A stretch of 64,000 nucleotides of DNA from Chloroflexota bacterium (lineage in GTDB: Bacteria > Chloroflexota > Anaerolineae > Anaerolineales > Villigracilaceae): positions 1-64,000 of the forward strand of contig JACRLC010000015.1 of NCBI GenBank assembly GCA_016235425.1, read 5' to 3'. Below, one piece after another: positions 44,728 to 53,678 of the stretch (positions within the stretch are counted from its first letter, which is position 1; every line of letters starts with the position of its first letter). The notes beneath the pieces are model-generated. The model did no database searches, had not been told where the DNA came from, and saw only the letters and a list, made by a program, of their open reading frames with translations. A program made the position numbers and the translations under genes.

Positions 44728-45030
44728 TTTATAGTATTACCCTGTGAAAACTACGTCAACCGCGAAGATTTTGTAGCGCGATATTTATATCGCCTTTGGT
44801 TGCGGAATGAATTCCGCGTTACGATATTCAGCGCCCAAGCTTTGCTCTTCATCTAAGCAAAACCCGTGTCGCTATCCTTTTGCAGAATGATTGCCTCATG
44901 TTGCCGCGACGGGAGGAGATGCGGGCGCCGCTGTTCAATGCAACTGTTGCATTGACTCGGCAGAGCCGTGCGCCAAAAATCGGTCGAAGAGCAACATTCC
45001 AAACATAAATGCATTTCAAGGAGCGAAAGT
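44728..45030. other. 303-base intergenic region with repeat and palindromes
   Basis: Besides the 41-bp repeat at its left, it has two short perfect palindromes: GCGATAT-TT-ATATCGC (44778-44793) and GCGGAAT-GA-ATTCCGC (44802-44817). The remainder (44820-45015) shows nothing recognisable. The AAGGAG ribosome site of the methyltransferase lies at the right end. Confidence 0.55.
44730..44770. repeat. 41-bp dispersed repeat, copy 1
   Basis: A TATAGTATTA stretch followed by GTGAAAACTACGTCAACC and GCGAAGATT is repeated at 52698-52738 with three mismatches. Both copies are intergenic, in the same orientation, and each lies at the end of a functional block. Confidence 0.7.
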
Positions 45031-45825
45031 ATGTCCCCTTTCCGTTCATTACTAAGACGGCTGTCACAATTGACGGGAAACAAAGAGAACAAAAGTGAAA
45101 CCAGCTTCCCTGTACGACCACCCTTAACCAAGGAAGAGGAAGAGATACAGGCAAGGATTTCTGCCATTCCATATTGGTTTCACCAAATAGAAGTTGCGCC
45201 GGGTATCGTCACACCTGGCGCAAGTAATACTTTCCAGAAGCTCGAGCGGTTTGAACTGCCAAAGGATTTATCGGGCAAGCGGGTTCTGGATATTGGCTGT
45301 TTTGAAGGCTTCTTCACTTTTGAGTGCGAACGGCGCGGGGCGGAAGTTGTGGCAATTGACGTTATCCCGCCTGGCCCGGAGTCGGGTTTTTCCCTTGCTT
45401 ATGAATTGGTGGGGTCACGGGCAATGTTCCATTACGCCAGCATCTACGATTTGAATCCCGAACAATTTGGGACCTTTGATTTGGTGTTATGTCTTGGCGT
45501 GATTTATCATCTGCGTCATCCCTTATTGGGCCTGGAACGCGCGCGTTCGGTCTGCAAGGATAAATTCATTGTTGAAACCCAGATCTGTGATAAATACTTT
45601 ATCAACGCCGATCGCAAGCCGGTTGATTTGACCGCTGTTGCGCCGGCCCTTGCGCAGGTTCCAATGGTCCAGTTCTATCCGGGCGATGAATTGAACCGCG
45701 ACTCTTCCAACTGGTGGGCGCCGAACCTGCCCGCGCTGGATGGGATGCTGCGTACGTCCGGCTTTATACCGGAGAAGTACATCGAGAACGGTGTAAGGGC
45801 GTGTGTGCATTGCAAGATTGCATAA
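45031..45825 (+). CDS. SAM-dependent methyltransferase (CmoB/DUF1698-like)
   Basis: A 264-residue class I methyltransferase. Motif I is VLDIGCFEGFFTFECERRG near residue 85, with motif II/III in VVAIDV and FDLVLCLGVIYHLRHP. This layout resembles the DUF1698/CmoB-like group, many members of which modify sugars or lipids in surface-polysaccharide loci; CmoB proper acts on tRNA, which is less likely here. The ATG at 45031 has an excellent AAGGAG site; an upstream extension is rejected. The N-terminal 45 residues are charged and probably flexible. It is followed 15 bases later by a glycosyltransferase gene, suggesting it methylates a sugar of the polymer. Confidence 0.78.
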   Translation: MSPFRSLLRRLSQLTGNKENKSETSFPVRPPLTKEEEEIQARISAIPYWFHQIEVAPGIVTPGASNTFQKLERFELPKDLSGKRVLDIGCFEGFFTFECERRGAEVVAIDVIPPGPESGFSLAYELVGSRAMFHYASIYDLNPEQFGTFDLVLCLGVIYHLRHPLLGLERARSVCKDKFIVETQICDKYFINADRKPVDLTAVAPALAQVPMVQFYPGDELNRDSSNWWAPNLPALDGMLRTSGFIPEKYIENGVRACVHCKIA

Positions 45826-45840
45826 ATTGATTGATTCATC

Positions 45841-46998
45841 ATGTACATGACAAGCGCATCGCTGTTTTTTACATACGCCTCGCGGTTGGTCAGGAAAGAT
45901 ATCCCACTTAAGATGGGCAAAGTTGAAGCCTGGCCGGAAAATACGCCCTTTGTCAGCGTTGTCATCCCATGCTACAACCATGGTCAATATGTGGACGAGG
46001 CCGTTGAAAGCGTCCTCGGTCAAACCTGGCAAAACTTTGAGATTATTATTGTTAACGATGGTTCCACCGAAGAAGAGACGCTCGATATCCTGAAAGATTT
46101 TACGCGCCCCAAAACACGTATTCTGCACCTTCCCAAAAACATGGGACTGCCCGCCGCACGCAATGCAGGGATCGAAAAAGCGCGCGGAAAATACATCTGC
46201 TGTCTTGACGCGGACGATAAGTTGCAAGCGACCTATCTCGAAAAAGCCGTCGCCACAATGGAAGTGAACGCGGGCTTATCCTTTGTGTGGTCATGGACAC
46301 AGGTGTTTGGAAATGAGAGCAGGGTCTGGTATACCCCGCAGTTCGACCCGTACAAGATCATTTATGCCAATCAAACCGGCCCTTCCGCCGTATTCAAGAG
46401 ATCGGCTTGGGAACAGGCGGGCGGTTTTCAGGAGGATATGAGGGAAGGATTCGAGGATTGGGAATTCTGGATCCGCCTGACGGGCAATGGATATCGCGGA
46501 CAAAGAATTTCTGAAAACCTGATCTACTACCGGCGAATGGGCTACAGTTTTGCCCTCAGGGCGGCTGAAAAGATGGATGCGCTTTTTGAACGGATCAAAT
46601 TCCATAACCCAAACATTTACGATGATCCCAAAGATGCAATTGACAGGGCCGCAGCAGGATATTGTGACGTTTACAGTAACAATCCGTTTGCAAACCTGAA
46701 TAATGAGCGCGATTATTTGAAGGGCATTGCATCACTGCAATTGATCGTTTCCGGCCTGGGATCGGAAGATACTACAAAAGCGCTCAAAGGCATGGACCAA
46801 ACTGCCCGTGCTGGTGCGCCGCTCATCTGGGTCGCTAACAAAGCCCTGGATGAAAGCACCATAGACTTATTGTATGAAACGACTCCATTTGTTTATATCC
46901 TTCCCAATTTCCTGCCTCAATATGCCCGGCGGGAATTTATCCATAATTTGCAGGCAGTGTGGAATATTAGCTCCATCCAGTACTTTCATAAGAAATGA
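45841..46998 (+). CDS. GT2-family glycosyltransferase
   Basis: A 385-residue GT-A enzyme. The family pattern is clear: VSVVIPCYNHGQYVDEAVES, then FEIIIVNDGSTEEETL, GLPAARNAGIEKARG and the metal-binding CLDADDKL near residue 122. The acceptor-side AGGFQEDMREGFEDWEFWIRL (abbreviated here as the EGFEDWEFW motif) carries the usual ED catalytic pair. About 130 C-terminal residues are not recognised. Several ATG codons cluster near the start (45841, 45847) and the ribosome site is weak, so the exact start is uncertain. It converges with the metallophosphatase gene, 73 bases away. Confidence 0.88.
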   Translation: MYMTSASLFFTYASRLVRKDIPLKMGKVEAWPENTPFVSVVIPCYNHGQYVDEAVESVLGQTWQNFEIIIVNDGSTEEETLDILKDFTRPKTRILHLPKNMGLPAARNAGIEKARGKYICCLDADDKLQATYLEKAVATMEVNAGLSFVWSWTQVFGNESRVWYTPQFDPYKIIYANQTGPSAVFKRSAWEQAGGFQEDMREGFEDWEFWIRLTGNGYRGQRISENLIYYRRMGYSFALRAAEKMDALFERIKFHNPNIYDDPKDAIDRAAAGYCDVYSNNPFANLNNERDYLKGIASLQLIVSGLGSEDTTKALKGMDQTARAGAPLIWVANKALDESTIDLLYETTPFVYILPNFLPQYARREFIHNLQAVWNISSIQYFHKK

Positions 46999-47071
46999 AG
47001 CATTCCACCCGCAGTACAACTGCTGGCGAACCCAAAAAAGGATAGGCTCTGACTATGGAATGGCTTGTCTC

Positions 47072-48499
47072 TCAGGGCAGGTTAAAGGTTCGGACAAGGA
47101 AAACAGCCATTTGGTCACGCGTGACCGGTGAATCCGGGCAGTAGAAGCCGGAAGCACAGCCGCTTGTAATTCCTTCTTTTGCAAGTTGTTCGATCCAGTC
47201 TGCGGCCCAGTGATCCTGGGAAATGTCTGTGAACACGATGCCGGTTGCGGGAGGCGGATCATACGTACTGCCGTGTTCGGCGCGCAGGAGAAAGACGGCC
47301 ATCTGGGCACGGGTTACGGGGTTATCGGGACAATAATTATTGTTGCCGCAGCCACTGGTGACACCGTCGTTGGCAAGTTGTTCAATCCATGAAGCCGCCC
47401 AATGGGAGTTGGTTACGTCGCTGAAGACGTTCCCCGCAGCGGCAGGCGGCGAGAACGAAGCGCCGTGGATGCCGCGTTCCAGAAAGACGGCCATCTCTGC
47501 GCGGGAAACGCTGTTATCGGGACAATATATAAGCGGGGACGCGGCGCAACCGCTGGTGATGCCGGATTGGTAGAGGCTCTCTATCCACGACCAGGCCCAG
47601 TGATTTTTGGCGACATCCGCAAAGGTCGTTTGCAGGATATATTCGTCACGCCTGGTTGGCGTACGGCTCCAGAATTGGAAGGTGATTTGCGTATCAGCGG
47701 CTTCCACCAGCATGGCGCCGTAATTGTTGTTGTACCGCACCACACTTCCGGGAACGGGTGTTTTGAAAGAGTAAATGCTCGATCCTCCCAGGCCGTTCAC
47801 GAAATATGGAAAGCCATTGAGCACGATCCGTTCGTACGTGTGATCGTGGCCGGCAATCACGGCATCTGCGCCCCAGGCTTGATAATCCCATTGCGTGTAG
47901 GCGTTGGAACCGTGGCTTGCTGAAGAGAAGGGCGCGTGGTGAAGCAGGACGATCTGCCAGGGTGAGGAGGAAGCGCCTAGGGCGTTTTTCAGCCAGGTTC
48001 CCTGTACAGATGTTTCGCTCGTTCCGTCTGGTTCGTGCGTATCGCTGTCGAGCGCGAAGAAATGGACAGGTCCCTGGACAAAATCGTAATAGCGCTCGTT
48101 CCCAGGCAATGTGAAATAGTCCAGATATGGCTGGGCGTTCGGTGTTCCCCAATCATGGTTGCCGAGGACGGGAAAAAATCTGTTGACGGTCCCGCCTGCG
48201 CCATAGCCGCCTGCATAAGGATAGATGTATTCGTGGTAGTACTGCCCGATGTTTGCGTCAATTTGTGCGGCGGACCCGGTGTTGTAGTTATTATCGCCGA
48301 CGGTAACAATAAAATCCGGATTCCAGCTTTTGACCAGGTTCGCCACATCCTCTTCGGCCTGGCTGGAAGAGCCGTAATCCCCGATCACTGCAAAACGGAT
48401 GCTGGCAGGACTGGAAGCCGCCCGGCTGGGTGTCATGGGAGAGGTGCCCAAAAGGAGCAATAAAACCCAGCTGATTGCCTTTAATCTTGTGGATGGCAT
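47072..48499 (-). CDS. SLH-anchored calcineurin-like metallophosphatase
   Basis: A 475-residue secreted phosphoesterase on the minus strand. The signal peptide (AISWVLLLLLGTSP) ends near residue 28. All metallophosphoesterase motifs are present: VIGDYG, VGDNNYN, LGNHDWG, LLHHAPF and AGHDHTYER, over about 35-285, resembling purple-acid/alkaline phosphatases with a two-metal centre. Three Cys-containing SLH-like repeats cover about 290-475 and end in TFNLP. It should act at the cell surface, perhaps scavenging phosphate. AAAGGAAAA precedes the ATG at 48499. It is the only minus-strand gene inside the glycan region, and has its own control region shared with rmlC. Confidence 0.85.
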   Translation of the reverse strand: MPSTRLKAISWVLLLLLGTSPMTPSRAASSPASIRFAVIGDYGSSSQAEEDVANLVKSWNPDFIVTVGDNNYNTGSAAQIDANIGQYYHEYIYPYAGGYGAGGTVNRFFPVLGNHDWGTPNAQPYLDYFTLPGNERYYDFVQGPVHFFALDSDTHEPDGTSETSVQGTWLKNALGASSSPWQIVLLHHAPFSSASHGSNAYTQWDYQAWGADAVIAGHDHTYERIVLNGFPYFVNGLGGSSIYSFKTPVPGSVVRYNNNYGAMLVEAADTQITFQFWSRTPTRRDEYILQTTFADVAKNHWAWSWIESLYQSGITSGCAASPLIYCPDNSVSRAEMAVFLERGIHGASFSPPAAAGNVFSDVTNSHWAASWIEQLANDGVTSGCGNNNYCPDNPVTRAQMAVFLLRAEHGSTYDPPPATGIVFTDISQDHWAADWIEQLAKEGITSGCASGFYCPDSPVTRDQMAVFLVRTFNLP

Positions 48500-48530
48500 G
48501 GTCTTTTCCTTTCGTAAAGTGGTATCCAAA

Positions 48531-48536
48531 ATTATA
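48531..48536 (-). promoter_or_regulatory. candidate -10 box for the metallophosphatase gene
   Basis: TATAAT on the minus strand lies about 32 bases upstream of the ATG at 48499, in the 258-base divergent gap shared with rmlC. No good -35 box at 16-18 bases is seen. The rest of the gap shows no other feature I can support. Confidence 0.3.
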
Positions 48537-48757
48537 ACGTTTGTTTTGCGAAACCACGGTTTACCGTAACGGCGTGTGGTAAAATCCGGCTCGAATAAAA
48601 TGCGAGATCATTTGGCCGCTTTTAGGGCGATTCAATGACCATCTGACAAGATGACGCAAATAAACCTGGATGAAAATAAATCAAAAGCTGGATTGGCATT
48701 ACATTGAAAGGCGGATTACAGCGAAGGATCGACCAAATATCCCGATAAGAAAATTTT

Positions 48758-49306
48758 ATGGAATACACAAGACAAGAAATTGCAGATATTATTTTGATCC
48801 AACCGAAGGTTTTCAAAGACGATCGCGGCTTTTTTTTGGAAAGCTATAGAAAAACGTCTTATTCTGCGGCGGGTATTTCCGGGGATTTCGTACAGGATAA
48901 CCATTCCGGTTCGACCCAGGGTGTCCTGCGGGGGCTCCACTACCAAATACAGAGCCCGCAGGGAAAGTTGGTGCGCGTGATCGCCGGGGAAATATTCGAT
49001 GCGGCTGTTGATATTCGCCGCAGTTCCCCGACATTTGGACGCTGGGTGGGAGTATGTCTCTCGGCGGAGAAAAAAAATCAGCTGTGGATCCCGGCAGGTT
49101 TTGCGCACGGTTTCTATACAATCAGCCCATGGGCAGAAATTCTCTACAAGGCAACCGATTATTATGCGCCCCGCGGGGAACGAACGATCCTTTGGAATGA
49201 CCCGGCGATCGGCATTCAATGGCCGCTGGTGGATGGAAATCCACCGATCCTTTCACCGAAAGACTCGGCAGGGTCGTCGCTGGCGGATGCCGAACTATTT
49301 CAATAA
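48758..49306 (+). CDS. rmlC: dTDP-4-dehydrorhamnose 3,5-epimerase
   Basis: A 182-residue cupin enzyme, the third step of dTDP-L-rhamnose synthesis. Conserved elements are FLESYRKTSY, QDNHSGSTQGVLRGLHYQ (His and Arg of the active site), VAVDIR-like DAAVDIRRSSPTFG and PAGFAHGFYT. Length is normal for RmlC. It is the first gene of an rmlCBAD set on the plus strand; the gap to rmlB is 15 bases. Confidence 0.94.
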   Translation: MEYTRQEIADIILIQPKVFKDDRGFFLESYRKTSYSAAGISGDFVQDNHSGSTQGVLRGLHYQIQSPQGKLVRVIAGEIFDAAVDIRRSSPTFGRWVGVCLSAEKKNQLWIPAGFAHGFYTISPWAEILYKATDYYAPRGERTILWNDPAIGIQWPLVDGNPPILSPKDSAGSSLADAELFQ

Positions 49307-49321
49307 ACAGTGAGACGTACC

Positions 49322-50401
49322 ATGCAAAATATTCTTGTTACAGGCGGGGCCGGTTTCATTGGTTCCAATTTTGTGCATTATTTGCTGGATGCGGAACCGG
49401 ATGTGAAGGTCATTAACCTGGACGCTCTGACCTACGCCGCATCACCCGAAAACCTTGAGAATCTGCCGGACCCCGGCCGCCATGTTTTTGTAAAGGGCAA
49501 TATTCTGGATCGTGATCTGGTGAATGGCCTGATGCAGGAACATTCCATTGGCACGGTTGTACATTTCGCCGCCGAGTCGCATGTGGATCGTTCCATCCTG
49601 GGACCGGAGCTATTCCTCCAGACGAATATCATGGGAACCTTCACCCTGCTCGAGGCTGCGCGTGCATTCTGGTCCGGGAAGGGACTCGAGCATCCTGAAG
49701 TCCGCTTCCATCACGTTTCAACGGATGAAGTTTATGGGTCGCTTGGTCCCGATGATCCAGCCTTTTCGGAGACAACCCCCTACTCTCCCAACTCACCCTA
49801 TGCCGCATCCAAGGCCGGCAGTGACCACATCGTGAGGTCGTACGCTCATACTTTTAACCTGCCCACCACCATCACAAATTGTTCCAACAATTACGGCCCC
49901 CGGCAATTCCCCGAAAAACTCATCTCTTTGATCATCCTGAATGCCCTGGCGGGAAAAGACCTGCCAATATATGGAGACGGCCGGCAGGTCAGGGACTGGC
50001 TGTTCGTGGAAGATCACTGTGAGGCGATCTGGACCGTTGTTAAGCGCGGTGTGCCGGGAGAAACGTATAACGTCGGCGGGAATAACCAGCCAACCAACCT
50101 CAGTATTGTCGAGTCTATTTGTGATTTGCTGGATGAACTTGTTCCCGACCAGCATACCCCGCGCCGCAACTTGATCAAGTTTGTCACAGACCGCCCCGGC
50201 CATGACCGCCGCTATGCCATGAACATCGGGAAGATCAGCAGGACCCTGGGATGGCGGCCCAGGCACACCCTGCAGAATGGGTTACGCGAGACCATCCAGT
50301 GGTATCTTTCCAACATGGACTGGGCAAATGCCATTCGCGAACGGAACGAGTATCAAAAGTGGGTCTCCAAAAATTACAGCCAAAGGGAGAAACAGGCATG
50401 A
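49322..50401 (+). CDS. rmlB: dTDP-glucose 4,6-dehydratase
   Basis: A 359-residue short-chain dehydrogenase-type enzyme, second step of dTDP-rhamnose synthesis. The NAD site is [17 protein letters not shown], the catalytic triad region is [12 protein letters not shown] (Thr, Asp, Glu), and the YxxxK motif is in [12 protein letters not shown]. Further landmarks are [16 protein letters not shown] and [10 protein letters not shown]. The ATG at 49322 begins the Rossmann strand; an upstream in-frame GTG is possible but unlikely. Its stop overlaps the rmlA start (ATGA). Confidence 0.94.
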   Translation: MQNILVTGGAGFIGSNFVHYLLDAEPDVKVINLDALTYAASPENLENLPDPGRHVFVKGNILDRDLVNGLMQEHSIGTVVHFAAESHVDRSILGPELFLQTNIMGTFTLLEAARAFWSGKGLEHPEVRFHHVSTDEVYGSLGPDDPAFSETTPYSPNSPYAASKAGSDHIVRSYAHTFNLPTTITNCSNNYGPRQFPEKLISLIILNALAGKDLPIYGDGRQVRDWLFVEDHCEAIWTVVKRGVPGETYNVGGNNQPTNLSIVESICDLLDELVPDQHTPRRNLIKFVTDRPGHDRRYAMNIGKISRTLGWRPRHTLQNGLRETIQWYLSNMDWANAIRERNEYQKWVSKNYSQREKQA

Positions 50402-51273
50402 AAGGAATTATCCTGGCGGGGGGGCATGGAACCCGCCTTCACCCCTTGACCCTGGCGGTCAGCAAACAACTCCTGCCGGTCTACGATAAACCGATGATCT
50501 ACTACCCGCTCTCCATGCTGATGCTGGCGGGCATACGCGATATTTTGTTGATCAGCACCCCGCATGACCTGCCATTGTTCCGTCACCTGCTGGGGAGCGG
50601 GGAACAGTGGGGGCTGAGATTCCAGTACTTGGAACAGGACCAGCCTCGGGGGCTGGCGGATGCGTTTCGCGTCGGCGCGGACTTTGTGGCGGACCAGCCC
50701 AGTTGTCTGATCCTGGGCGACAACATTTTCTTCGGCCACGGCCTGCCGGATATCCTGCGGCGGTCGGCTCAACTCACGAAGGGCGCGCGCATCTTTGCCT
50801 ATCCGGTGCGCGACCCGGAACGCTATGGGGTGGCGGAGTTTGACGAGGGCGGAAAAGTGCTCAGCCTGGAGGAAAAGCCGCGCCAGCCGCGTTCGCATTA
50901 TGCCGTGCCGGGAATTTATTTCTATGACTCGCAAGTGGTGGAAATTGCGGCAAACTTGAAGCCCTCCGCGCGCGGCGAATTGGAGATCACAGATCTAAAC
51001 CGCGTGTACCTCGAGCGGGGGCAATTGAACGTGGATGTTATGGGGCGGGGCTATGCCTGGCTGGATGCAGGCACGCACGAATCGCTCCTGCAAGCCGCCA
51101 CCTTTATCCAGGCCGTGGAAGAGCGCCAAGGCATGATGATCTCCTGCCCGGAGGAAATTGCGTACCGCATGAAATACATTGACCATACCCAGCTTTCGGA
51201 ACTGGCCCGTAAAATAAACAACAACTCCTATGGATACTACCTCGCCCGCCTCGCGAATGGGGTAGTCGAATGA
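50398..51273 (+). CDS. rmlA: glucose-1-phosphate thymidylyltransferase
   Basis: A 291-residue nucleotidyltransferase that makes dTDP-glucose from dTTP and glucose-1-phosphate, the first step of the rhamnose pathway. The signature is [16 protein letters not shown] at the N-terminus, with [16 protein letters not shown] and [11 protein letters not shown] following. The sequence [10 protein letters not shown] has His where many RmlA proteins have Ser or Ala. The ATG at 50398 overlaps rmlB by four bases, and the end overlaps rmlD by four bases, so rmlB, rmlA and rmlD are translationally coupled. Confidence 0.94.
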   Translation: MKGIILAGGHGTRLHPLTLAVSKQLLPVYDKPMIYYPLSMLMLAGIRDILLISTPHDLPLFRHLLGSGEQWGLRFQYLEQDQPRGLADAFRVGADFVADQPSCLILGDNIFFGHGLPDILRRSAQLTKGARIFAYPVRDPERYGVAEFDEGGKVLSLEEKPRQPRSHYAVPGIYFYDSQVVEIAANLKPSARGELEITDLNRVYLERGQLNVDVMGRGYAWLDAGTHESLLQAATFIQAVEERQGMMISCPEEIAYRMKYIDHTQLSELARKINNNSYGYYLARLANGVVE

Positions 51274-52148
51274 AAATTCTTTTATTGGGAAAGACCGGTC
51301 AATTGGGGTGGGAACTTCACCGCTGCCTCCTGCCGCTGGGTGAAGTTCAAGCCCTGGATTATCCGGAGATGGACCTGGCAAATCCGGAGAGCCTGCGGGA
51401 GGTCATTCGCGCTTCGGCGCCGGATATCATCGTGAACGCCACCGCCTATACCGCCGTGGACAAAGCCGAAAGCGAGCGCGATCTGGCTTTTGCGATCAAT
51501 GCCGCCAGCCCAAAGATAATGGCAGAAGAGGCCAAAAAGATAGGCGCGGCCCTGATCCATTTTTCGACAGATTATGTTTTCGACGGCACGAAGGGCACTC
51601 CTTACGTGGAAACCGATGCCCCCAACCCGCTCAACATGTATGGAAAGAGCAAATTGGCCGGGGAGCAGGCTATTCAGGCCGTGGATGGAAATTATCTGAT
51701 CTTGCGCACCGCCTGGGTGTACAGCACCCGCCGTGACAGCTTTGTAACGAAGGTGTTACAATGGGCGCGCCAAAATGAGATATTGCGTATTGTGGACGAT
51801 CAAATCTCCAATCCCACCTGGGCGCGCATGCTGGCTGAGGTCACGGCTTTATTGATCGCAAAAGCGCCTGGGGATATTTCCGCCTGGCTGGCCGGGCGCA
51901 GAGGCATATATCATCTGGCCGGAGACGGGTTTACCAGCCGTTATACGTGGGCCAAAGAAATCCTTGCACTCGACCCGAATTCCCACGAGCAGGTTGCGAA
52001 AGAGATCCTGCCTGCATCCACAACAGAATTTCCCACACCCTCCGTAAAACCGCTTTTTTCGGCGTTGGGGTGCACGGGCTTCGAACAAACCTTCAATCTG
52101 GTTTTGCCCTCATGGCAACAAGCGCTACACCTAGCAATGCAAAAATAA
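51270..52148 (+). CDS. rmlD: dTDP-4-dehydrorhamnose reductase
   Basis: A 292-residue SDR-type reductase giving dTDP-L-rhamnose. The cofactor loop is [16 protein letters not shown], the catalytic motif is [12 protein letters not shown] (YxxxK), and [18 protein letters not shown] is a family landmark. It overlaps the preceding gene by four bases and completes the pathway. The short reading frame that follows contains a likely terminator, so transcription of the rml genes probably ends there. Confidence 0.94.
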   Translation: MKILLLGKTGQLGWELHRCLLPLGEVQALDYPEMDLANPESLREVIRASAPDIIVNATAYTAVDKAESERDLAFAINAASPKIMAEEAKKIGAALIHFSTDYVFDGTKGTPYVETDAPNPLNMYGKSKLAGEQAIQAVDGNYLILRTAWVYSTRRDSFVTKVLQWARQNEILRIVDDQISNPTWARMLAEVTALLIAKAPGDISAWLAGRRGIYHLAGDGFTSRYTWAKEILALDPNSHEQVAKEILPASTTEFPTPSVKPLFSALGCTGFEQTFNLVLPSWQQALHLAMQK

Positions 52149-52173
52149 CAGTACATAAGGATAAATCTTAAAG

Positions 52174-52422
52174 ATGAAAATTGCTTATCCCTGTGTGATG
52201 GATGCCAAACCTGAGTTTGAATGGCGGACATTTCTCTTGGCTCATAGCCTTTTATGTAGTGTTGGTTGCAATCCAGAAGATATTAAGATAGGCCCAAAAT
52301 GTGAAAATCTTTGGTACGACGATGATCGTGTGCATTGGTTGTGGGGGATGCAAACTTATATGGCGGTGAAAGTGAGATATTACGACAAGCTATGTATACA
52401 GCGACATTCAGATCTTAACTTT
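52174..52422 (+). pseudogene. truncated gene start after rmlD
   Basis: An ATG 25 bases after rmlD opens a frame whose first 65 or so codons look coding (MKIAYPCVMDAKPEFEWR; FLLAHSLLCSVGCNPEDI). I do not recognise the family for certain; it resembles the start of proteins found among glycosyltransferase genes. The frame continues to 52566, but the second part is low-complexity, rich in Phe, Ser and Cys, and includes a terminator-like hairpin at 52423-52445. I therefore take it as the 5' end of a gene cut off by rearrangement. Confidence 0.45.
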
Positions 52423-52445
52423 CGGCCATTTTTTAGGCCGTTTTT
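52423..52445 (+). terminator. short terminator-like hairpin downstream of rmlD
   Basis: CGGCC (52423-52427) pairs with GGCCG (52436-52440) and is followed by five Ts. The stem is short, but GC-rich and well placed to end the rml operon. Confidence 0.45.
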
Positions 52446-52566
52446 GAATTATCTCTCCCACTCAGCAGGCATTTTTGGCATATTTCTTTGTTTTTCCTCC
52501 CACTGCGCTGTTGTTGCTACCCCGAGAACCTATCGTTCAGCCGCAGTGGTGGGCTGGGAAGGCTGA

Positions 52567-52853
52567 ATGGCCTAATGTGACGGCTGGGTAGGATGAATAA
52601 TTCAAAACTCGCATCAAAAATGACCGAAAGATGAGTCAGATAATGAGTTAATTTAGATTTGGTTGAAATAAGTAAATGTTTAGAGCAGAGAGATTTGTAT
52701 AGTATTATTCCGTGAAAACTACGTCAACCGCGAAGATTCCTGGCAAAAAAAACCTGACCACTGAGACACGGAGTCACGGAGTCTTTCCTTGTTTTTATCT
52801 CGGTGTCTTCGTGTCTCGATGGTGATATTTTGGTTGCGGCTGGAGGCCGCGCT
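52567..52853. other. 287-base intergenic region made of repeats
   Basis: No gene is visible. It contains the second copy of the 41-bp dispersed repeat (52698-52738) and then an imperfect inverted repeat, GAGACACGGAGTCACGGAG (52763-52781) against 52799-52817, matching at 16 of 19 positions. GGAGG for the sulfotransferase gene is at the right end. Confidence 0.6.
52698..52738. repeat. 41-bp dispersed repeat, copy 2
   Basis: Matches 44730-44770 with three mismatches, in the same orientation, including GTGAAAACTACGTCAACC followed by GCGAAGATT. It lies where the GC-rich rml genes give way to the AT-rich region. Confidence 0.7.
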
Positions 52854-53555
52854 ATGAGTGTTGAAATCATTTCCGTGCATTTCCCAAAAGCGGGAGGTTC
52901 ATCGCTAAAGAAATCGCTTCTAGATGCATATGGTCAGGAGAGTGTTTATCTTGACTATAAAGATGATCCGGTAGATCCAACCTGTCAATACTACATTGAT
53001 CCTGAAGGATGTCGTCGTAAAGCGAATGCCATTTGCGATAGATTGGAGATCAAAATAATCCATGGCCATTTCAATCCATCAAAGTATAATCAAATAAAAA
53101 ATGCAAAGAGTATCGTTTTTTTGCGCCATCCAATAGACAACTTAATATCAATTTATTTTTTTTGGAAAACATATAAAGAACCATCTCATGCAATATTTAA
53201 TTACTTTCGCGATAACCAATTAACATTGATTGAGTTGGCTAAACTTCCAGCAATTAGATATTTAATGTCTCGTACATATTTTAGTGATGTCGATATGAAA
53301 TCGTTTGACTTTATTGGGTTTCAAGAAAACTATTCTGAAGATTTACATTCGCTATCCAAATTACTTTCTATTCCAATCACTGAGAATAAAGAAAACATAA
53401 ACGCCTTTGTTGATTATAGTGAAGAAGTCAAGGCGATCAAGGCAAACAAACAAATTATGGGAACACTTCATGATTGTTTAATTGAAGATATTATGTTTTA
53501 TGAAAATGCGAGAAAAATCCAGGCTGCCCAGAACTATAGAAAAAACGGCAGATAA
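52854..53555 (+). CDS. PAPS-dependent sulfotransferase-like protein
   Basis: A 233-residue protein with the two PAPS-binding elements of sulfotransferases: the 5'-phosphosulfate loop in VHFPKAGGSSLKKSL near residue 8 and the 3'-phosphate element in IVFLRHPIDNLISIYFFW near residue 88 (Arg, Pro and following Ser). The His of IIHGHFNP lies between them, as in the Sulfotransfer_2/3 group. The expected reaction is transfer of sulfate from PAPS to a glycan hydroxyl. GGAGG lies six bases before the ATG at 52854. The gene is AT-rich compared with rmlCBAD. It is slightly short for the family but ends in a charged helix as expected. Confidence 0.75.
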   Translation: MSVEIISVHFPKAGGSSLKKSLLDAYGQESVYLDYKDDPVDPTCQYYIDPEGCRRKANAICDRLEIKIIHGHFNPSKYNQIKNAKSIVFLRHPIDNLISIYFFWKTYKEPSHAIFNYFRDNQLTLIELAKLPAIRYLMSRTYFSDVDMKSFDFIGFQENYSEDLHSLSKLLSIPITENKENINAFVDYSEEVKAIKANKQIMGTLHDCLIEDIMFYENARKIQAAQNYRKNGR

Positions 53556-53678
53556 CAGTGCTGTAATTCAAGAAATTGTGAGCGTCAGTAAGGAAGATAC
53601 GACTCCGGCGTATTTGAAAACGGGTTTGCATTGGTTCGAGAAAAAGAAAACCAACACCCCAAATCATAAGAGGTTGAA

